From Synaphobranchus kaupii (Eukaryota > Chordata > Actinopteri > Anguilliformes > Synaphobranchidae): a stretch of 64,000 bases of DNA. The translations under genes and the position numbers were made by a program. Below the pieces are notes generated by a model. That model was not told where the DNA came from, did no database searches, and worked only from the letters and a program-made list of their open reading frames with translations. Where the stretch lies: positions 21,289,416 through 21,353,415 of the forward strand of contig CM056395.1 in NCBI GenBank assembly GCA_029718625.1, written 5' to 3'. Of the stretch, positions 35,373 through 47,758 are shown one piece after another (within the stretch, counting starts at the first letter, position 1; each line of letters begins with the position of its first letter).

Positions 35373-37514
35373 GATGAGTGCAAAGACTCACCTCTTCAGA
35401 TTTCACCAGGGCTCCCCAAACCCCCTTTTAGATAACCTTACTTATTCTCTTTCTTTGGAATTCCTTTTGAATAATGTTACAGTTATAGCTGTGTAAAGAT
35501 ATGTTATCTGTCTAGTGGTACGTAATGCAAAGCTGTACAATACTTATCTTCTGCTCTCTGCAGTCTCAGCAGCTATGGTCCTCTACTATACGTCCAATAC
35601 TGCTGTATGCTCAACGCAAATGACGTCATCAAATCGAACTTCTGCTTTATGCACACCTGGTGTATAGGCTGATGGGTATTTTCTCTATTTCATGAAAGTT
35701 TGACTGTAATTACGTTCATTGTGGTGAGTTTCAGCCGCTCGTCGCTTCTCAGAAGCCCACGTTCCTTAAAGGCCAGCTAACCACAAATATGTCATTGACA
35801 TGTCACGTCTTTGGTTCCTATAAAATCGGCAACTTCAAATGAAGTCACATGGTTTTAACTATCCACGCGCATACTGACACACCCTTAAAAAAAAGGGTTC
35901 TTTGGCTTGTCTCCATAGGGGAACCCTTTTCAGGTCTTTATGGAACCATCTATGGAAGGCAAAAGCGTGGAAGAAATCATTTGGCCGGACAAAGAACCCT
36001 TGCACTAGATAGGGTTCCTCTACGGGGACACAAGAGGACCTTGGAACCTTTTCTTCTGAACGCGCTGAAATGAGCTTGTCGGCATTAGACCTGCTGCTGA
36101 GGTAACAGAACTCAAGAAGAACTCAAATATCCTATGCTGGAAGTCTGTCACTCATGTTTCAGACCCATACAAGTGAGGCCCTGTTGCTTTCAAACTGGCT
36201 TTAGAGGCCAGGGGAGATGAAGGAGACGCACGCGTGTGTCTTTTTCATCTGCGCACAGAACAGAAGAGAGGATGCGTTGGATCTGAGCTGCTCTGGGATG
36301 CGGTCTCTCAGCCAGCTTTGCTGTGAAGGACCCAGAGGCACGGCTGCTCCAGAAACCGCATGAAAACTCGCTCTTTAAGGGCGTGCTCCTGGTAATGGGG
36401 CCATGTGACACTGTTCCTTACCAATGAGCAGGCTGCACATAGAGAACAATGGGGAAAAAAAGGCCCAAACAGGCTTAGTTGCATCTATAGCAGCATTTAA
36501 GACATGACTGATCTATGAGAAACACAAACCCAAGGAAAGTGTTTGGTTGGACATGCCAATCATATACTGTATAAATAAGCCGTATAATGGCCATTTACGC
36601 ATCCCTGCTTGCACATTTTGAAATTCCTGATAATGTATTCCTGAAGACACAAACTTACTTTCAGGTTCGCCGTTCGCTCCAGATTAAAATGGTAGTTTTA
36701 GGGAACTACTGTCACTACCACAGAACAGGGCAATACCCTCAATACAATAATTTACTCTGTTGCCATGACACTTATGGAAGTTTATTAAAATCACAATAAG
36801 CAATGGTACTAGATTTCTCTTCAGGTCCGGTAAATCAGCATGTAATGTGCGTGGGGGGGGGGGGGGGGGGGGGTAATGCAGATGCCGGGTACTGTAGGCA
36901 CTGCCATGCGGTTAACCAGAGGGAGGGGGGGTGGGGGGCAGAAACTCCGCCCACCCTCCCGGGGTTACCACGTCACATGCAAGCCAACCTCCCATTTCCT
37001 GTCTGCGTAGCGCAGGAGACGATAGCATGTCATGAGCCGGCTCTGCCGTTGGCTTCGTGACAAAAAGCGAGCGTGTGTAGGCTTAGATATTTCCAGCTTC
37101 TGGTCACTGTGTTGTTTATTATTGCACACAATGACTGACTGACAGCGTTGCGTTCGGCGTGGGACGCAGGAAGCGGAGGTACAGGAAACACAAATTGCCC
37201 CCAGACAGTATGATATTAAAATGTAAAGGTCTGTCCAAAGAACTTAACCTCAGGTTAGAAGGGACAATTTAACCTTCTAGCCTGAGGTTAAGTTCTTTGG
37301 AAGGGCCTTAAGTTTCCACTGGATTGCACAGAACCTGATTGATGTTAATTGTGCCTTCTGATGGTAAGGCATTCTCATTAAAATGTTTGCTAAATTATGT
37401 TTCAGTTTTAAGGGCTTCCAATGAAATAATACCCTTCTTTTTCCTCAGTCATAAGGTACAGGGAAAAGGTCACCTCTTGGGGTGATTAAATAAAGATTCA
37501 GGAGAATCTTTTTC
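35373..37514. other. Intergenic, with a dispersed GAACCCTTT-type repeat and a hairpin
   Basis: About 35880-36050 contains AAAGGGTTCTTTGG, GGGGAACCCTTTTCAGG and similar motifs in both orientations, suggesting a small interspersed repeat. A poly-G run is at 36853-36873 and an imperfect hairpin at 37235-37300. No gene is supported. Confidence 0.4.
37235..37300. repeat. Imperfect 28-bp hairpin
   Basis: Arms CCAAAGAACTTAACCTCAGG... and ...CCTGAGGTTAAGTTCTTTGG pair over about 28 bp with a loop of about 10 bases. Confidence 0.85.
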
Positions 37515-37529
37515 AGACAACCCCTAATG

Positions 37530-37753
37530 GAGCTGGATGGCTCGTTCGGTTAAGGCACAAGACTGTGGTGCTTGGATGAACCTCACGGGCTGGGATCAAA
37601 TCCGAATCCATGTGCCGACTGTGGCCGGTAGCTCCATAGGGCGATGCACAATTGGTGACTGCGCCACCCAGGGGTTGGGAGGGTTCGGTCAGTTAGGAAT
37701 TGGAATTGGATTTGGATTATGCAGCCCCATGTTTGGCACCAATATTTAAAAAA
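37530..37753 (+). mobile_element. tRNA-derived SINE with 15-bp target duplication
   Basis: Flanked by perfect direct repeats AGACAACCCCTAATG (37515-37529 and 37754-37768). The 5' part carries an A-box-like TGGCTCGTTCGGTTAAGG and a diverged B box TGGGATCAAATCC about 50 bp later. The 3' end is A-rich (TTTAAAAA). It is 224 bp. This is the structure of a retroposed Pol III SINE. Confidence 0.85.
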
Positions 37754-37768
37754 AGACAACCCCTAATG

Positions 37769-40314
37769 CAATTACCTGAAGTCGTTGTGCCAGGTTCCCC
37801 TAAAGGTATAAACATGCCTCCTCTCCCAAAATCTTCTGTGTCATCTGTTTCCAGAATCCCTCCATTTTGTATTAATTTGTCTTCTATATCTTTGTCATTG
37901 ATGTGAAGGGGGGCTAGACAAACTACAGTTGCCATAAACAAGTATTACAATGCAATATTACATGTGCCTGTTTGGACATTGCTATGTGTCCTGATGTACA
38001 TTTTAATCTCTTAAATTTCTTTATCCCCTTAGTATATTTTTATTTTTTAGTTTGAGTGTAGGAGGAAAGAGGATAATTGAAGTAGACAAATTGTTATTTC
38101 ACTTTAAGGGGGGTCTGTATATCAACACATAACAGAATAATAATGTGCAATTCAGAGTGCATATTTTAATCATTCACTGAATGAGGTTGTTAAAGCTACA
38201 CTGAGTAAACTTTGTTTGAAGTTGTTGGATTACATGACATCAAGTCTAGAAGAGGACATGCGATAAACAATAAACAGCGGGAAAATGTACACCCTAAGGT
38301 GTAAACTTAAAAGGATTCTGTGTAACATTTGGAAGAGACAAATAATTGAAATCATTCCAAAACAAAATTTTCAGAAAATACTGAAATATATCACCGGACA
38401 GGAATTTAATCGAGAAAATAATCGCAAATTGGAAACAATGAATTTGTGATGTAACCTGATGAAAACAAACTCCTGACAACTTTTAAATAAAAAAGGCCAA
38501 AGTTAAACACAACTTCACCTCACGCTACAAAAGAGACCACAGGTAAGGCCGCACCTGTGTGTGGCTCAGGGGGTTCAGGGTCACATGCTCATGTAGACCA
38601 GAGCAGGACACACAGATGTTGGTTTTAGACTACGGTGAAAGAAAGTTTACTAAGAAATACAGTTTTTCAGGCGACTGTAAACATGTTTCTGAAATATCCA
38701 CAAAATACAGTTAATGCATCAACTGCTTTTTCTTAACCAACTGGTTGCGCCTTTTTTATACTGAGATCTCTGTAGAAGTTGTATCGTTGGCTTTGAAAAC
38801 CATATTTACAAGCACATTCTGGTGACACCATTTTCTATCAATAAGAAAGATTCACGGAGTGATGCTGGTTTTTAAATATATGTTTGTACCTCTCCTGTTT
38901 TGTACCTTTCACAAGATGCATACAAATAGTACTTTTAAAAATTGAAAATTGTATTTCATTCCTAAAACTGGAACAATGTTAAAAACCTGTGATACCTGTG
39001 AATACTTATGGCATTCCAAAATATATCTCTCTATATGTATGATATAAGGTAGCGGTCTGTACCAAGCTACGGTTCCTTATTCTTGCATTGTACTGTTGTG
39101 AAGTTTAAATTTATCAGGAGACTGGATCCCCCAAGCAGCCATGCAGTTTTTAGCCCTTAAAGGGATATTTCACCTTCGCGTGACAGAAGTAATTTTGTGG
39201 AGCCTACCCCATTATATATGCATAGCATGAATACTAGCAACGTCAGCTGTCCCTGCTGACCGTTAACGGCATCCCCGGCAGTCCCGGTTGTCAGGCTCCC
39301 CATTCACTCCCATTCATTTTCGGGACCTCACCAAAATTAAACGTATTAAAGCACACACTAACTATGGAAGATAATACATCGATAAAAGAGAACTGTAAAT
39401 AAATCCCTTTAAACAGCATGGTATTATACCACAAATCAGGCTGCTCACAAAATGGTATCATCTCAAAGACAATATTTAATCGGTTATTCATCAGAGATTT
39501 ACAATTGCTGATTCGGTAGTGACATTTTGTAACATTTGAACAAAATAATCAGAAAAATAACCTGATAACGTTTCGTTCTTCACGGTATGTCACACTTTAA
39601 GCGGAGCACGTGACGTGTTTTTAACAGAAAATCAACTTGCGCGTCTCCTTTTTTTTTTTTTTCCCAGAGTGCCAGCCAGTTTTTTCCCTCTCTAAGTTAA
39701 AATACTTACTATCAGGAGATAAATGACTTTCAAGACATCTGAAACTCACCGAAGCAGATCCAATGGCAAGGCTATTATTGCTTTATCATAAAACAACCAT
39801 TGAACACTCTCACGTGTTCTTTGCCCTTGGGGACATAATAAGGCTGCACAAAATAAGTAAATAAAAACGTATACAAATCTTTAATAATCTATATTGTAAA
39901 ACATACAGGCAGCTAAGATCCTGGACATTCACAACAGAATCTGTGCCTCTGTAGATAGCAGAAAAAATCCAAATAAATAAGATCTGTTATTGGTCAGGAG
40001 TAATTACACAGGTAGAAGTTACCTGCATTTCCATGGTATTTCCTCGGTACATCCTCTACCAAGACCTTTCTTCGCACATCAGAGAGTGACCAGTTCCAGG
40101 ATGTCCCTCCAAATGATAGAATTGGAGCCATATGCAGTTACAGTATAAGGAGACATAATTAAGAAGAGCATACATGCACCATACAGTATGTGACCTTCTG
40201 CCCAAAGTCAGCCGTTGCAAAGACGAAGTCACAAGGTAACCGTGGTACCGTCCGTACACAAGGACACACAGAAAATACAAAATTAGAATGTCTGAAGCCT
40301 TTTTGGTGGTGGTG
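37769..40314. other. Intergenic and probable rhoh 3' UTR
   Basis: Lies downstream of rhoh. Around 39158 the sequence TTAAAGGGATATTTCACC resembles the start of a TTAA-type element, but no matching right end was found. No gene is supported. Confidence 0.4.
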
Positions 40315-40902
40315 TTAAAATATCTTGCATTGGTTGACCCCCAATAGCCTCCTGCGCTCCCGTTTGCGGGCCTTATTGATGGCCGTCCGGACGGCGCATT
40401 CGAACACCTGCTGCACCCCCCTGTTGCTAATCGCCGAGCACTCCAGGTATCCTTTGGCCCGGATGTCCTGAGCCAGCCGCTTGCCCTCAGAGGAGGACAG
40501 GCACTGGGCGCGGTACGGCCCCATCTCCCGCTGGTCCGTCTGCATGGCCACCACCAACACCGGCACGTGGGGCAGGTGCTCCCGGACCTCGGTGAGCCAC
40601 TTGTGCCGCACGCTGGCGAAGGAGGTGTGGTTGGCCACCGAGTAGCAGAGCAGCACAACGTCGGCCTGCTGGTAGGACATGGGCCGGATCCCGCGGAAGG
40701 TGTCGTTGCCGGCGGTGTCCCACAGGCCCAGGCTGATCTGGACACCGTCCATGAAGACGTCCACGCCCGTGTTCTCGTACACGGTGGGCTTGTAGCACTC
40801 GGGAAACGTCTCCGAGGTGAAGCGCACCAGCAGGGCGGTCTTCCCCACCGCCGTGTCCCCCACCAGCACGCACTTCACCGAAGTATCCGACACCGCGTTC
40901 AT
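40315..40902 (-). CDS. rhoh: Atypical Rho-family GTPase RhoH
   Basis: RhoH is a haematopoietic Rho protein that stays GTP-bound and works as an adaptor in T-cell receptor signalling, bringing ZAP70 and Lck to the membrane. The single coding exon gives 195 aa (human 191), starting [16 protein letters not shown] with A at -3. Visible features are the P loop GDTAVGKT (residues 15-22), the effector region [25 protein letters not shown], the TQTD-type [10 protein letters not shown] guanine site, CSAIS, a basic tail KARKRERRR and the CAAX box CKIF. Catalytic positions equivalent to Ras G12 and Q61 are T and N, so GTP hydrolysis should be lost. The ITAM-like stretch [14 protein letters not shown] is kept. 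A possible 5' UTR acceptor (CTGCCTCAG) lies at about 40995. Confidence 0.97.
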   Translation of the reverse strand: MNAVSDTSVKCVLVGDTAVGKTALLVRFTSETFPECYKPTVYENTGVDVFMDGVQISLGLWDTAGNDTFRGIRPMSYQQADVVLLCYSVANHTSFASVRHKWLTEVREHLPHVPVLVVAMQTDQREMGPYRAQCLSSSEGKRLAQDIRAKGYLECSAISNRGVQQVFECAVRTAINKARKRERRRLLGVNQCKIF

Positions 40903-42230
40903 CTTTCAACGTCGTTCCCGACTGATTCCTGCCGTTTCGGTCGAGCCCTCCGAGCAAGGCATTCAGGGGCGTGAGCGGTTGACTTTGGTCATATCTGAGG
41001 CAGAGGTTGTTTTCTGTTTGTTTTTTTTTTTGATGTTTCTAACTTTAACTATCGTATATTGCCAGGAAAGAATAGTGTTACTCAAGATGGGCTGTGGAGC
41101 TTTTTTTTTTTTTGAAGTTTCAGTTCCCTTTAGATGCTACAATCCCCCGTTAGATGCTGCACCTGTCACAAACTTTAATCATTATAATCCAGACAGGATA
41201 TCTTGCAATGGAGCACTTGAATCTTCATAGCTGGTGTGTTAAGTATATCTGTAAGGAGAAGATGAAGACTGGTCAGTGGATACATGGCTGAAAGGGCATC
41301 CAGAGGCACTGGTTTTCTTCCCACAATGCTACACTGCCTAATAATAAAATCATAATTTTGAGACATTTTCCACTCAGGAAGTTGTACAGAATCCTTTCAA
41401 AGCCATGTCAATACTGCACTTGAGACACGTACATCAATATATTCAAAATTGTCTTGAAGATGTATCAAATATGAGCTGTGATTTTTTTAATATACTTTGC
41501 ACAAAACCTACATTATAAGAATGCTGAATAGATTTACAAAAACAAGATGAGCATGTTGTTTTATTGGAACCCGAATTTCCAAAAAAATTCATTCAAGTTA
41601 CAATGCATTTCATTTTCACTGCAAAAATAAACTGATAAATTTCTTTTTTTTTCTTCATTGAACTAATAGCAAAAGATAAAGCATTCAACCAGTGCTGACA
41701 ACTTTATAGAAGAGTTCAATGTAGTGCCAGGCATTGTGCTTATTTCCTGATACAACGCAGCGTAATTATATGGGCTTTGTCAGAATCATCTGTGTTTTAA
41801 AATACATACGGTACATGCCTCTGTCGAGACAGTCACAGTAGGGTAGACTCCACTAAGAATGCAGTTATCACATGCACAATGTATATTTATAAATGTGTGA
41901 GTCTCAATTGTATGCACGAAAATTGCTTCAATTACTATTTAAACTATTCTCGAGTGTACGTATGTACGTGTCTGCAAATCACTGTGACGTATACGTAGGT
42001 CTGTCAAGCCTTTTAGACTCAAGTAAACATTGAATGGTCCATTTCAGTTTGGTCGGAGGCCTGTGGTTTTTGAATAGGATTTTTGAAAAACCTGATCTGG
42101 TTCAACTGGATAATAATGCTAATGTTAATAATTGTGCTGATGGCATTTTTTCTTAATGGCATAATAAATAAAGTGCAGGTATTAACTAAGTGTCCTGGTG
42201 CTCAGAGATCCCACTCTCTTCTTATCCATT
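40903..42230. other. Upstream region of rhoh
   Basis: Would contain the 5' UTR and perhaps an intron of rhoh. Apart from the possible acceptor near 40995 no promoter element can be fixed. No other gene is seen. Confidence 0.4.
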
Positions 42231-42301
42231 CCACACACGCACGCATGCACGCACGCACACAGGCACGCACGCACGCATGCACACACACACACACACACAC
42301 A
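42231..42301. repeat. (CACG)n/(CA)n microsatellite
   Basis: CACACGCACGCATGCACGCA-type compound tract ending in pure CA. Confidence 0.93.
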
Positions 42302-45291
42302 TTGCTTACGCTTGTCATTTGCTTTCTCTCATAGTTCTACATGGCTGCACCCCAAGGCTCCAGGTTTGTGTCACTTCGCTCTGTTTAATAAAATGTTTTT
42401 ACTTTGAATTTGTATAACAGAGCTGTAAATTGTTGATAATGGAAAAGCTAATGGGTGGACTTGCTGGAAAGTGTACCTTCTGCTCCATTATGTAGCACAC
42501 ATTTTCCTCAAAATTGACTTGATGATGATGATGGTGACATTAAAATCTAATGTAAATCTAAAATTAAATCTTAGTTAAAAACAATTATGATTTTCAGGTC
42601 CCTCCCATGGCAGAAGCACCTGCAACAACACTACTTGTCGAAAGTTAAATGTAATTTCTGTTCTCCAAAAGTGTGGATACACAGGTGGGCAATGCCCCTG
42701 AAGACCTTCAGTACTGTTGTTGTTGTGGCAACAGCTGCAAGTCAACCAAGCATGAAAGTAACATAGCATGGTCCAAAAATCACAAAAAAAAATGTACTGC
42801 TTCTTTCTGTGTAAACACTATGAAAACAACATCCACTTGGTTCTCTACTCAAGATAAAAACAAAATGGAATCAACTATGGACTAAAGATGATAGACACTG
42901 TGACTAAGCTTTGACTTGGTTCAAGTCAAGGTTTAGCTTTTGGGTTAAGTCTTGCTTTCGAGTTGTAACGCAATGATAAACTGCTAGGGATTTTGATTTA
43001 ACATATTTTAATGTATATTTTGTCCCAGCATTACTGCATCATAAGAATTAAATAACAATCCAAGTTCTTGGATATTGAGCCGTCTTGTGGTTCAACAATT
43101 ATGGTTCATACAATCCACATAATCAAAATCAGTAAATACATTTTTCGATGGACAAGAAGTGTTTAGCATGTGGGCTTATTATAACTTGAAAAGTCAGAAT
43201 ATTAGAATATTATTATTGTTGTGAATAAATAATGTTTTGCTGAACTATGGTGGCAAATGTTTGTGTTTGTGACAAAAAGCCAGTTTGTTGTCTTCGGGTA
43301 TAAAGTGACATACGATAACCATTTTTGGTTTGTATTTCATTTCAGTGCATCATCATAACACTTATTATTGTGATTATTATTACTAATATTAATTTCCATA
43401 CTTGTTTTCTACATTCAAATACAATATTTGCAAGCATATTTTCATCAGCCAATTGTCCATATGTAGGCTGGCTTTGAGCCTGAAGCAATTTGAGATCAGT
43501 CTTTGGCCTCAGCTGTGTCAAAACGTTGTTAATTAATTTCACATTGAAATAATGCTTTCCCATTCAAAGAGATGGATGTGATCATCTAAAAAATACTACC
43601 AAACCACCAGTTCCCATTGCATTAGGGATGTACACCAAAGGACAAAGTCACATACACTGGTTTTTGATGATATATGTAAATAATTAGTTTATATCAATAA
43701 AAAAATGACAAAATAACATAACATACTGTATGTATAAAGTACCCTGGTACTTGTACAACCATATTTTCAACACCAGTTTTGGGAATGTCAGCAAATGGGA
43801 AAAAGATGCAATGTATGGACATTTCTTACGTACAATATTTGATTTCCAGTATGCAGAGAATATGTAAAACCTGTAAACTGTTGAATTTGAACATGATTGT
43901 CCCCCCATGCTTCCCGTCATCAATGTTCAGGCTTTTGAGAAGTAAAAGCAGCTTTCAGTTATTCCATTTCATTTGATTAAACTTGAATTCCTGTTACCAT
44001 TATTTGTCTACACTGAGCCGATTCTAAATCACATCTTGATAAGAAAAAAATAATAATAACAATTTAAAGTGAGAAATCTGGCTTTAAATTCATTGATTAT
44101 AGATACAATAATTGTGTTAAGAAATATTTTTGGCCTAGAGAAAGTGTCAATCCATTAACTGCAAAAAGCACGACGACTTTGTAGGCCCGCTTTATTGGTG
44201 TTAACAGGCCTGGATTACGGATGCCATTTGCATCTAGTCTCATTGTCCTAATATGGATTTATTTATTTTTCAGAATAAAAGTTTATATATAAACAACCCC
44301 AAACTCTAAATGCATGTATTTAATACAATTCAAATACAATACAAGGACGGTCCCCCCCCCCCCCCCGCCCACCCCATCTAATTTTGTAATTATATGGTCT
44401 ACTTGACCTTGATGGATTTCTACTCACAAGTAGTAAAATTTAAATTAAATGTAAAATTAAAAAAGGTGGAAGCTCACGTTCCATCTTTAAACAATCCTTA
44501 TCACAGTTTTACATGCAGTTAATAGATCTTACCGCTTCAGCTGCTGCCACAGTGTAAACGCTGCGTTGATGATGCGCGAGATGATGGATGCCAGGTTTAA
44601 GCACGACGTCGAAACTTGTCACCAAAGAAACGGGCAACGACGGTTACAATAGTGTATTTTACGTCAACAACTTAGCACGGATTGTGTTAAATCCTCAGTC
44701 TCAGAAAGAGATCAGTCAAATTAGTGTGTGCGTTATTCTATCGCACCTGACAACGCTGTAGGATGGACTTGTTAATAATCTTACCACCATTTCAGAGCCC
44801 GTGCCATCGAATGCAACCGTGAAGACTGAAAGACGACAGGGGAAGTGAGTTTTTTTCCCCTTCAAGTATGCATCATCCTGCGGCATCCGTTCAGTTACGT
44901 TGAGGTGTGTAGGCTACGCAGTTCTTTTAAGTCACTCAACTTCGAATAAGTTGAGAGCAAATATGCTTGCGTTCCACAGTGCAAACTACACAGCACGGGG
45001 GTGAGCAAAAGAGTAGCCATTATAATCTCATTAATGTCGGGTTTAGCGTAATTACATTATGAAGTGAACATTTAGATTGTAGACGACAGTAGAATAAAAT
45101 AGGATGGCGACACAATTAAGCCTTTCTGTCAGGTAATTCGTTTCCAAGGCGAGAGGCCCATGTCTGTAGATTCCGTAGGCTACATATCAAAACATTCGTT
45201 TTTACACCTGAATGTTTTACTGAAGCAGATCAGAGTAAGACAGTGCCCCTCTTGAGAACGCAACCTGTTGTTCTACTCCTTAAGGTACAGT
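42302..45291. other. AT-rich intergenic stretch, nothing recognised
   Basis: Includes a C15 run at 44352-44366. Around 44520-44860 the base composition is less AT-rich and could hold an untranslated first exon of rhoh, but no splice donor was confirmed. Confidence 0.35.
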
Positions 45292-45513
45292 GGAGGTACA
45301 TTTTTCTTCCGTAAGGAATCAATTCCCAAATGTTCCCTGAAAGTACAATAATGTTATATTTGGGTACTAATAAGTAGGCCTACCTTTTAAGCAAAAAAAG
45401 GTACAAATTAATTATGTATTCTGGCTAGGGGTACAATTTTATGTACCTATAAGGTAACATCCTAGTGACAAGCATTTGTACCTTGTTAGGCACTTTTTGT
45501 ACCTTTTTTTACC
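45292..45513. repeat. GTAC-rich dispersed repeat, copy 2
   Basis: Matches 7376-7600 along its length with scattered differences (for example GGGTACTAATAAGTA versus GGGTACTAGTAAGTA). Confidence 0.75.
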
Positions 45514-45735
45514 TGAGCGTGTAGACCTCTATTCCCTGGCATTTGAATCCTCCTAGTCCCTCTAGTTTGGCCATTTTTATATAGCTGTGTATATTGTATT
45601 ATTGTTGTCCCTTGTTTGTATTGTATAACTGAATTGTATAAAAAAACACAATCTCCATTGTATTTTCAACCCTTGTATAGCACTTTGGTCAACTCTTGTA
45701 GTTTTTAAATGCGCTTTATAAATAAATGGACTTGA
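45514..45735 (+). mobile_element. Possible LINE 3' tail
   Basis: Ends TTTAAATGCGCTTTATAAAT-AAA then TGGACTTGACT, the kind of 3' end seen in fish L2-type LINEs (compare 24190-24241). No coding part is present. Confidence 0.45.
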
Positions 45736-46254
45736 CTCTGTATACACACTTTCATTATGACAACGTGGCGTATCTGATGTATGTATGATGCAGGTGCTAA
45801 ATCATAATGAGCTTTAAAAGTCAGGAGAAGCCCCTTAACATGCAGTCTAATCGTCACAGGCAACCTAGATGAAGGGGTGACACGGGGTTTAGTTTTTAGT
45901 CTCGTCACTATTCTGCCCGCTGAAGTGTTACAGTTGGCCATCATTATTAGATGATAAAAAGCCAGTTTGATGATATATCAACAGTCTGAAACTTCACGTC
46001 AGCAGCTAAAATAACTCCCAGATTCTTCACATGGGGATACTTGTTATTGCCATTTAATTGCAGGTTCTCAAAAGTACCCGTCTGTAAAGGAGGGAGTTGG
46101 TCAGTTAGCAAGCAGTCCAGAAAAGGAGAAATATGAACACGCTGAGTGAGTGCTGAACCACCTCCACATTAATAAGCACGGCTCTGGCGCCCCTCTCAGG
46201 CAAAATAATGTATTTTTTTTTAGGAATTACCTTGTTTTGAAATTTCTATTTTCA
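45736..46254. other. Noncoding stretch, nothing recognised
   Basis: Possibly further degraded repeat; no gene is supported. Confidence 0.35.
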
Positions 46255-46860
46255 AGATGAATAGAGTTTTTTCCCCATAGAGTTCTATAGGAAAATGAGT
46301 CAGGAGAAACAACCCTTAAAGTGATCCATCCACATCTACTCCATATCTGGCCGTAGAGTGATGGTTTGGGGGCTTGTTTGATACCTTAGACCCTTGATGA
46401 CTTTCAGCCATTTCGCCAGTCATGCGTTCCATACTGTTCCAGCATAATTTACAGCCATCTAGTCCCACCCCCCACTTCCCATAAAGATCCATTCAAATGC
46501 AGACACGTTATAGTATCGCTTGTAAGAGTACCAGAAAATAAGATATAAAGAGTCTTTTGATGTTTATGGGTCACAGACTTCAGGAAGTAACAGCATGCAA
46601 AGGATATGCGACCAAATATGAAATATGATACTTTAAAAATACATAAAAGCAAAGGGTATGAATACTTATGCACATGAGATTTCAGTTTTTGATTTTTAAT
46701 ACATTTGCAAAAAATTTCTAAAAACGTGTTTTCACTTTGTCATTATGGGTTATTGAGTGTAGTGTAGGTTGATGGACAAAATGGCAATTTTATCCATTTA
46801 AAATTAAATCTACAACACAAAGTGTGCAAAAAGTGAAAGGGTTTGAATAATTTTGAGTGC
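46255..46860. mobile_element. Degraded Tc1/mariner-type element related to 26338-26943
   Basis: Shares long blocks with the element at 26338 (TTATGGGTCACAGA, AAGCAAAGGGTATGAATACT, AAAATTTCTAAAAAC). Only the right-hand terminal repeat is recognisable. At about 46352 the frame VMVWGL resembles the MVWG motif of Tc1 transposases, so this copy may keep more internal sequence. Confidence 0.65.
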
Positions 46861-47500
46861 AACTCTAGAATATCACAATATATAAAAATCAGAGGATTGC
46901 AAAGTTCAACAAATGAGTAAATGAAAAGATGCACTAACCCAGTATGCAAGTCATAGAAGAGATACTTAATTGTTCAGAGATTAGAGATTTAGTGCGATTA
47001 GCTCTTTTTAATGCAACAGTAAGTAGACAAGTACGCTGGAGGTTCATTTATCCCTCTTTACAAGCAGCATGCGCATATGTGCTTGTTGTAAATTTCCGCA
47101 TGTGGACCCCGTGGACTTCACACTCGGGTGCCCAATGTTAGCACATGGTGCAGTTTCTTACACATGGTATTAGCAGGTACTAACAATCTGTTCTTGAAAT
47201 CTCTGTTCACTTCAACTGGGGGGGGGGGGGGGGGGGGGGGGGGGTGAGCCACTACTTGGGTTCCGTTTCAGACTAAATGAAGGATCAAAGATCACTTTCA
47301 AAAAACACTGCATAGTCAGAATACAAATACATTATTTCTAATCTTTTTTTCTTTTTATTTCTAAAAGATGATAAACATATGTAAAAAAAAAAACAAAAAA
47401 AACATCTCAATTTTTTAAATATATATCCATCTCTCAAACTGTACTGAAAGACACATGAAGGCTGTCACCACCTCTGTCGTGGATATAATTTTCCTCATTA
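46861..47500. other. Intergenic with poly-G run
   Basis: Holds the longest G run of the window (47218-47244, 27 bases) and A/T-rich sequence. No gene is supported. Confidence 0.4.
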
Positions 47501-47503
47501 AGT

Positions 47504-47758
47504 ACAAATCCCAATTCGAAAAAACTTGGGACAGTATGTAAAATGCACATAAAAGCAGAAAGCAGTGATTTCATTAAATTCGGAATTTGCGTATATTTAC
47601 AAAAATCTATAAAGTTGATAAGGTAAAACATTAAATATCTTTTCTTTGTACTGTTTTCAATAAAAAGTATGTAAAAGAGAATTTACAAATCACTGCTTTC
47701 TGCTTTTTATGTCCATTTTACATACTGTCCCAACTTTTTTTATAATTGGGGTTTGTAG
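47504..47758. mobile_element. Mariner-type MITE with about 80-bp TIRs
   Basis: Ends ACAAATCCCAATT and ACAAACCCCAATT in inverted orientation, followed on both sides by TTGGGACAGTATGTAAAATG and AGCAGAAAGCAGTGATTT. TA lies next to the ends. These termini are familiar from fish mariner-type MITEs. It is 255 bp with no coding capacity. Confidence 0.85.

Noticed and set aside
39158..39330. TTAAAGGGATATTTCACC as the left end of another TTAA element
   Set aside because: No inverted right end was found within several kilobases, so borders cannot be supported.
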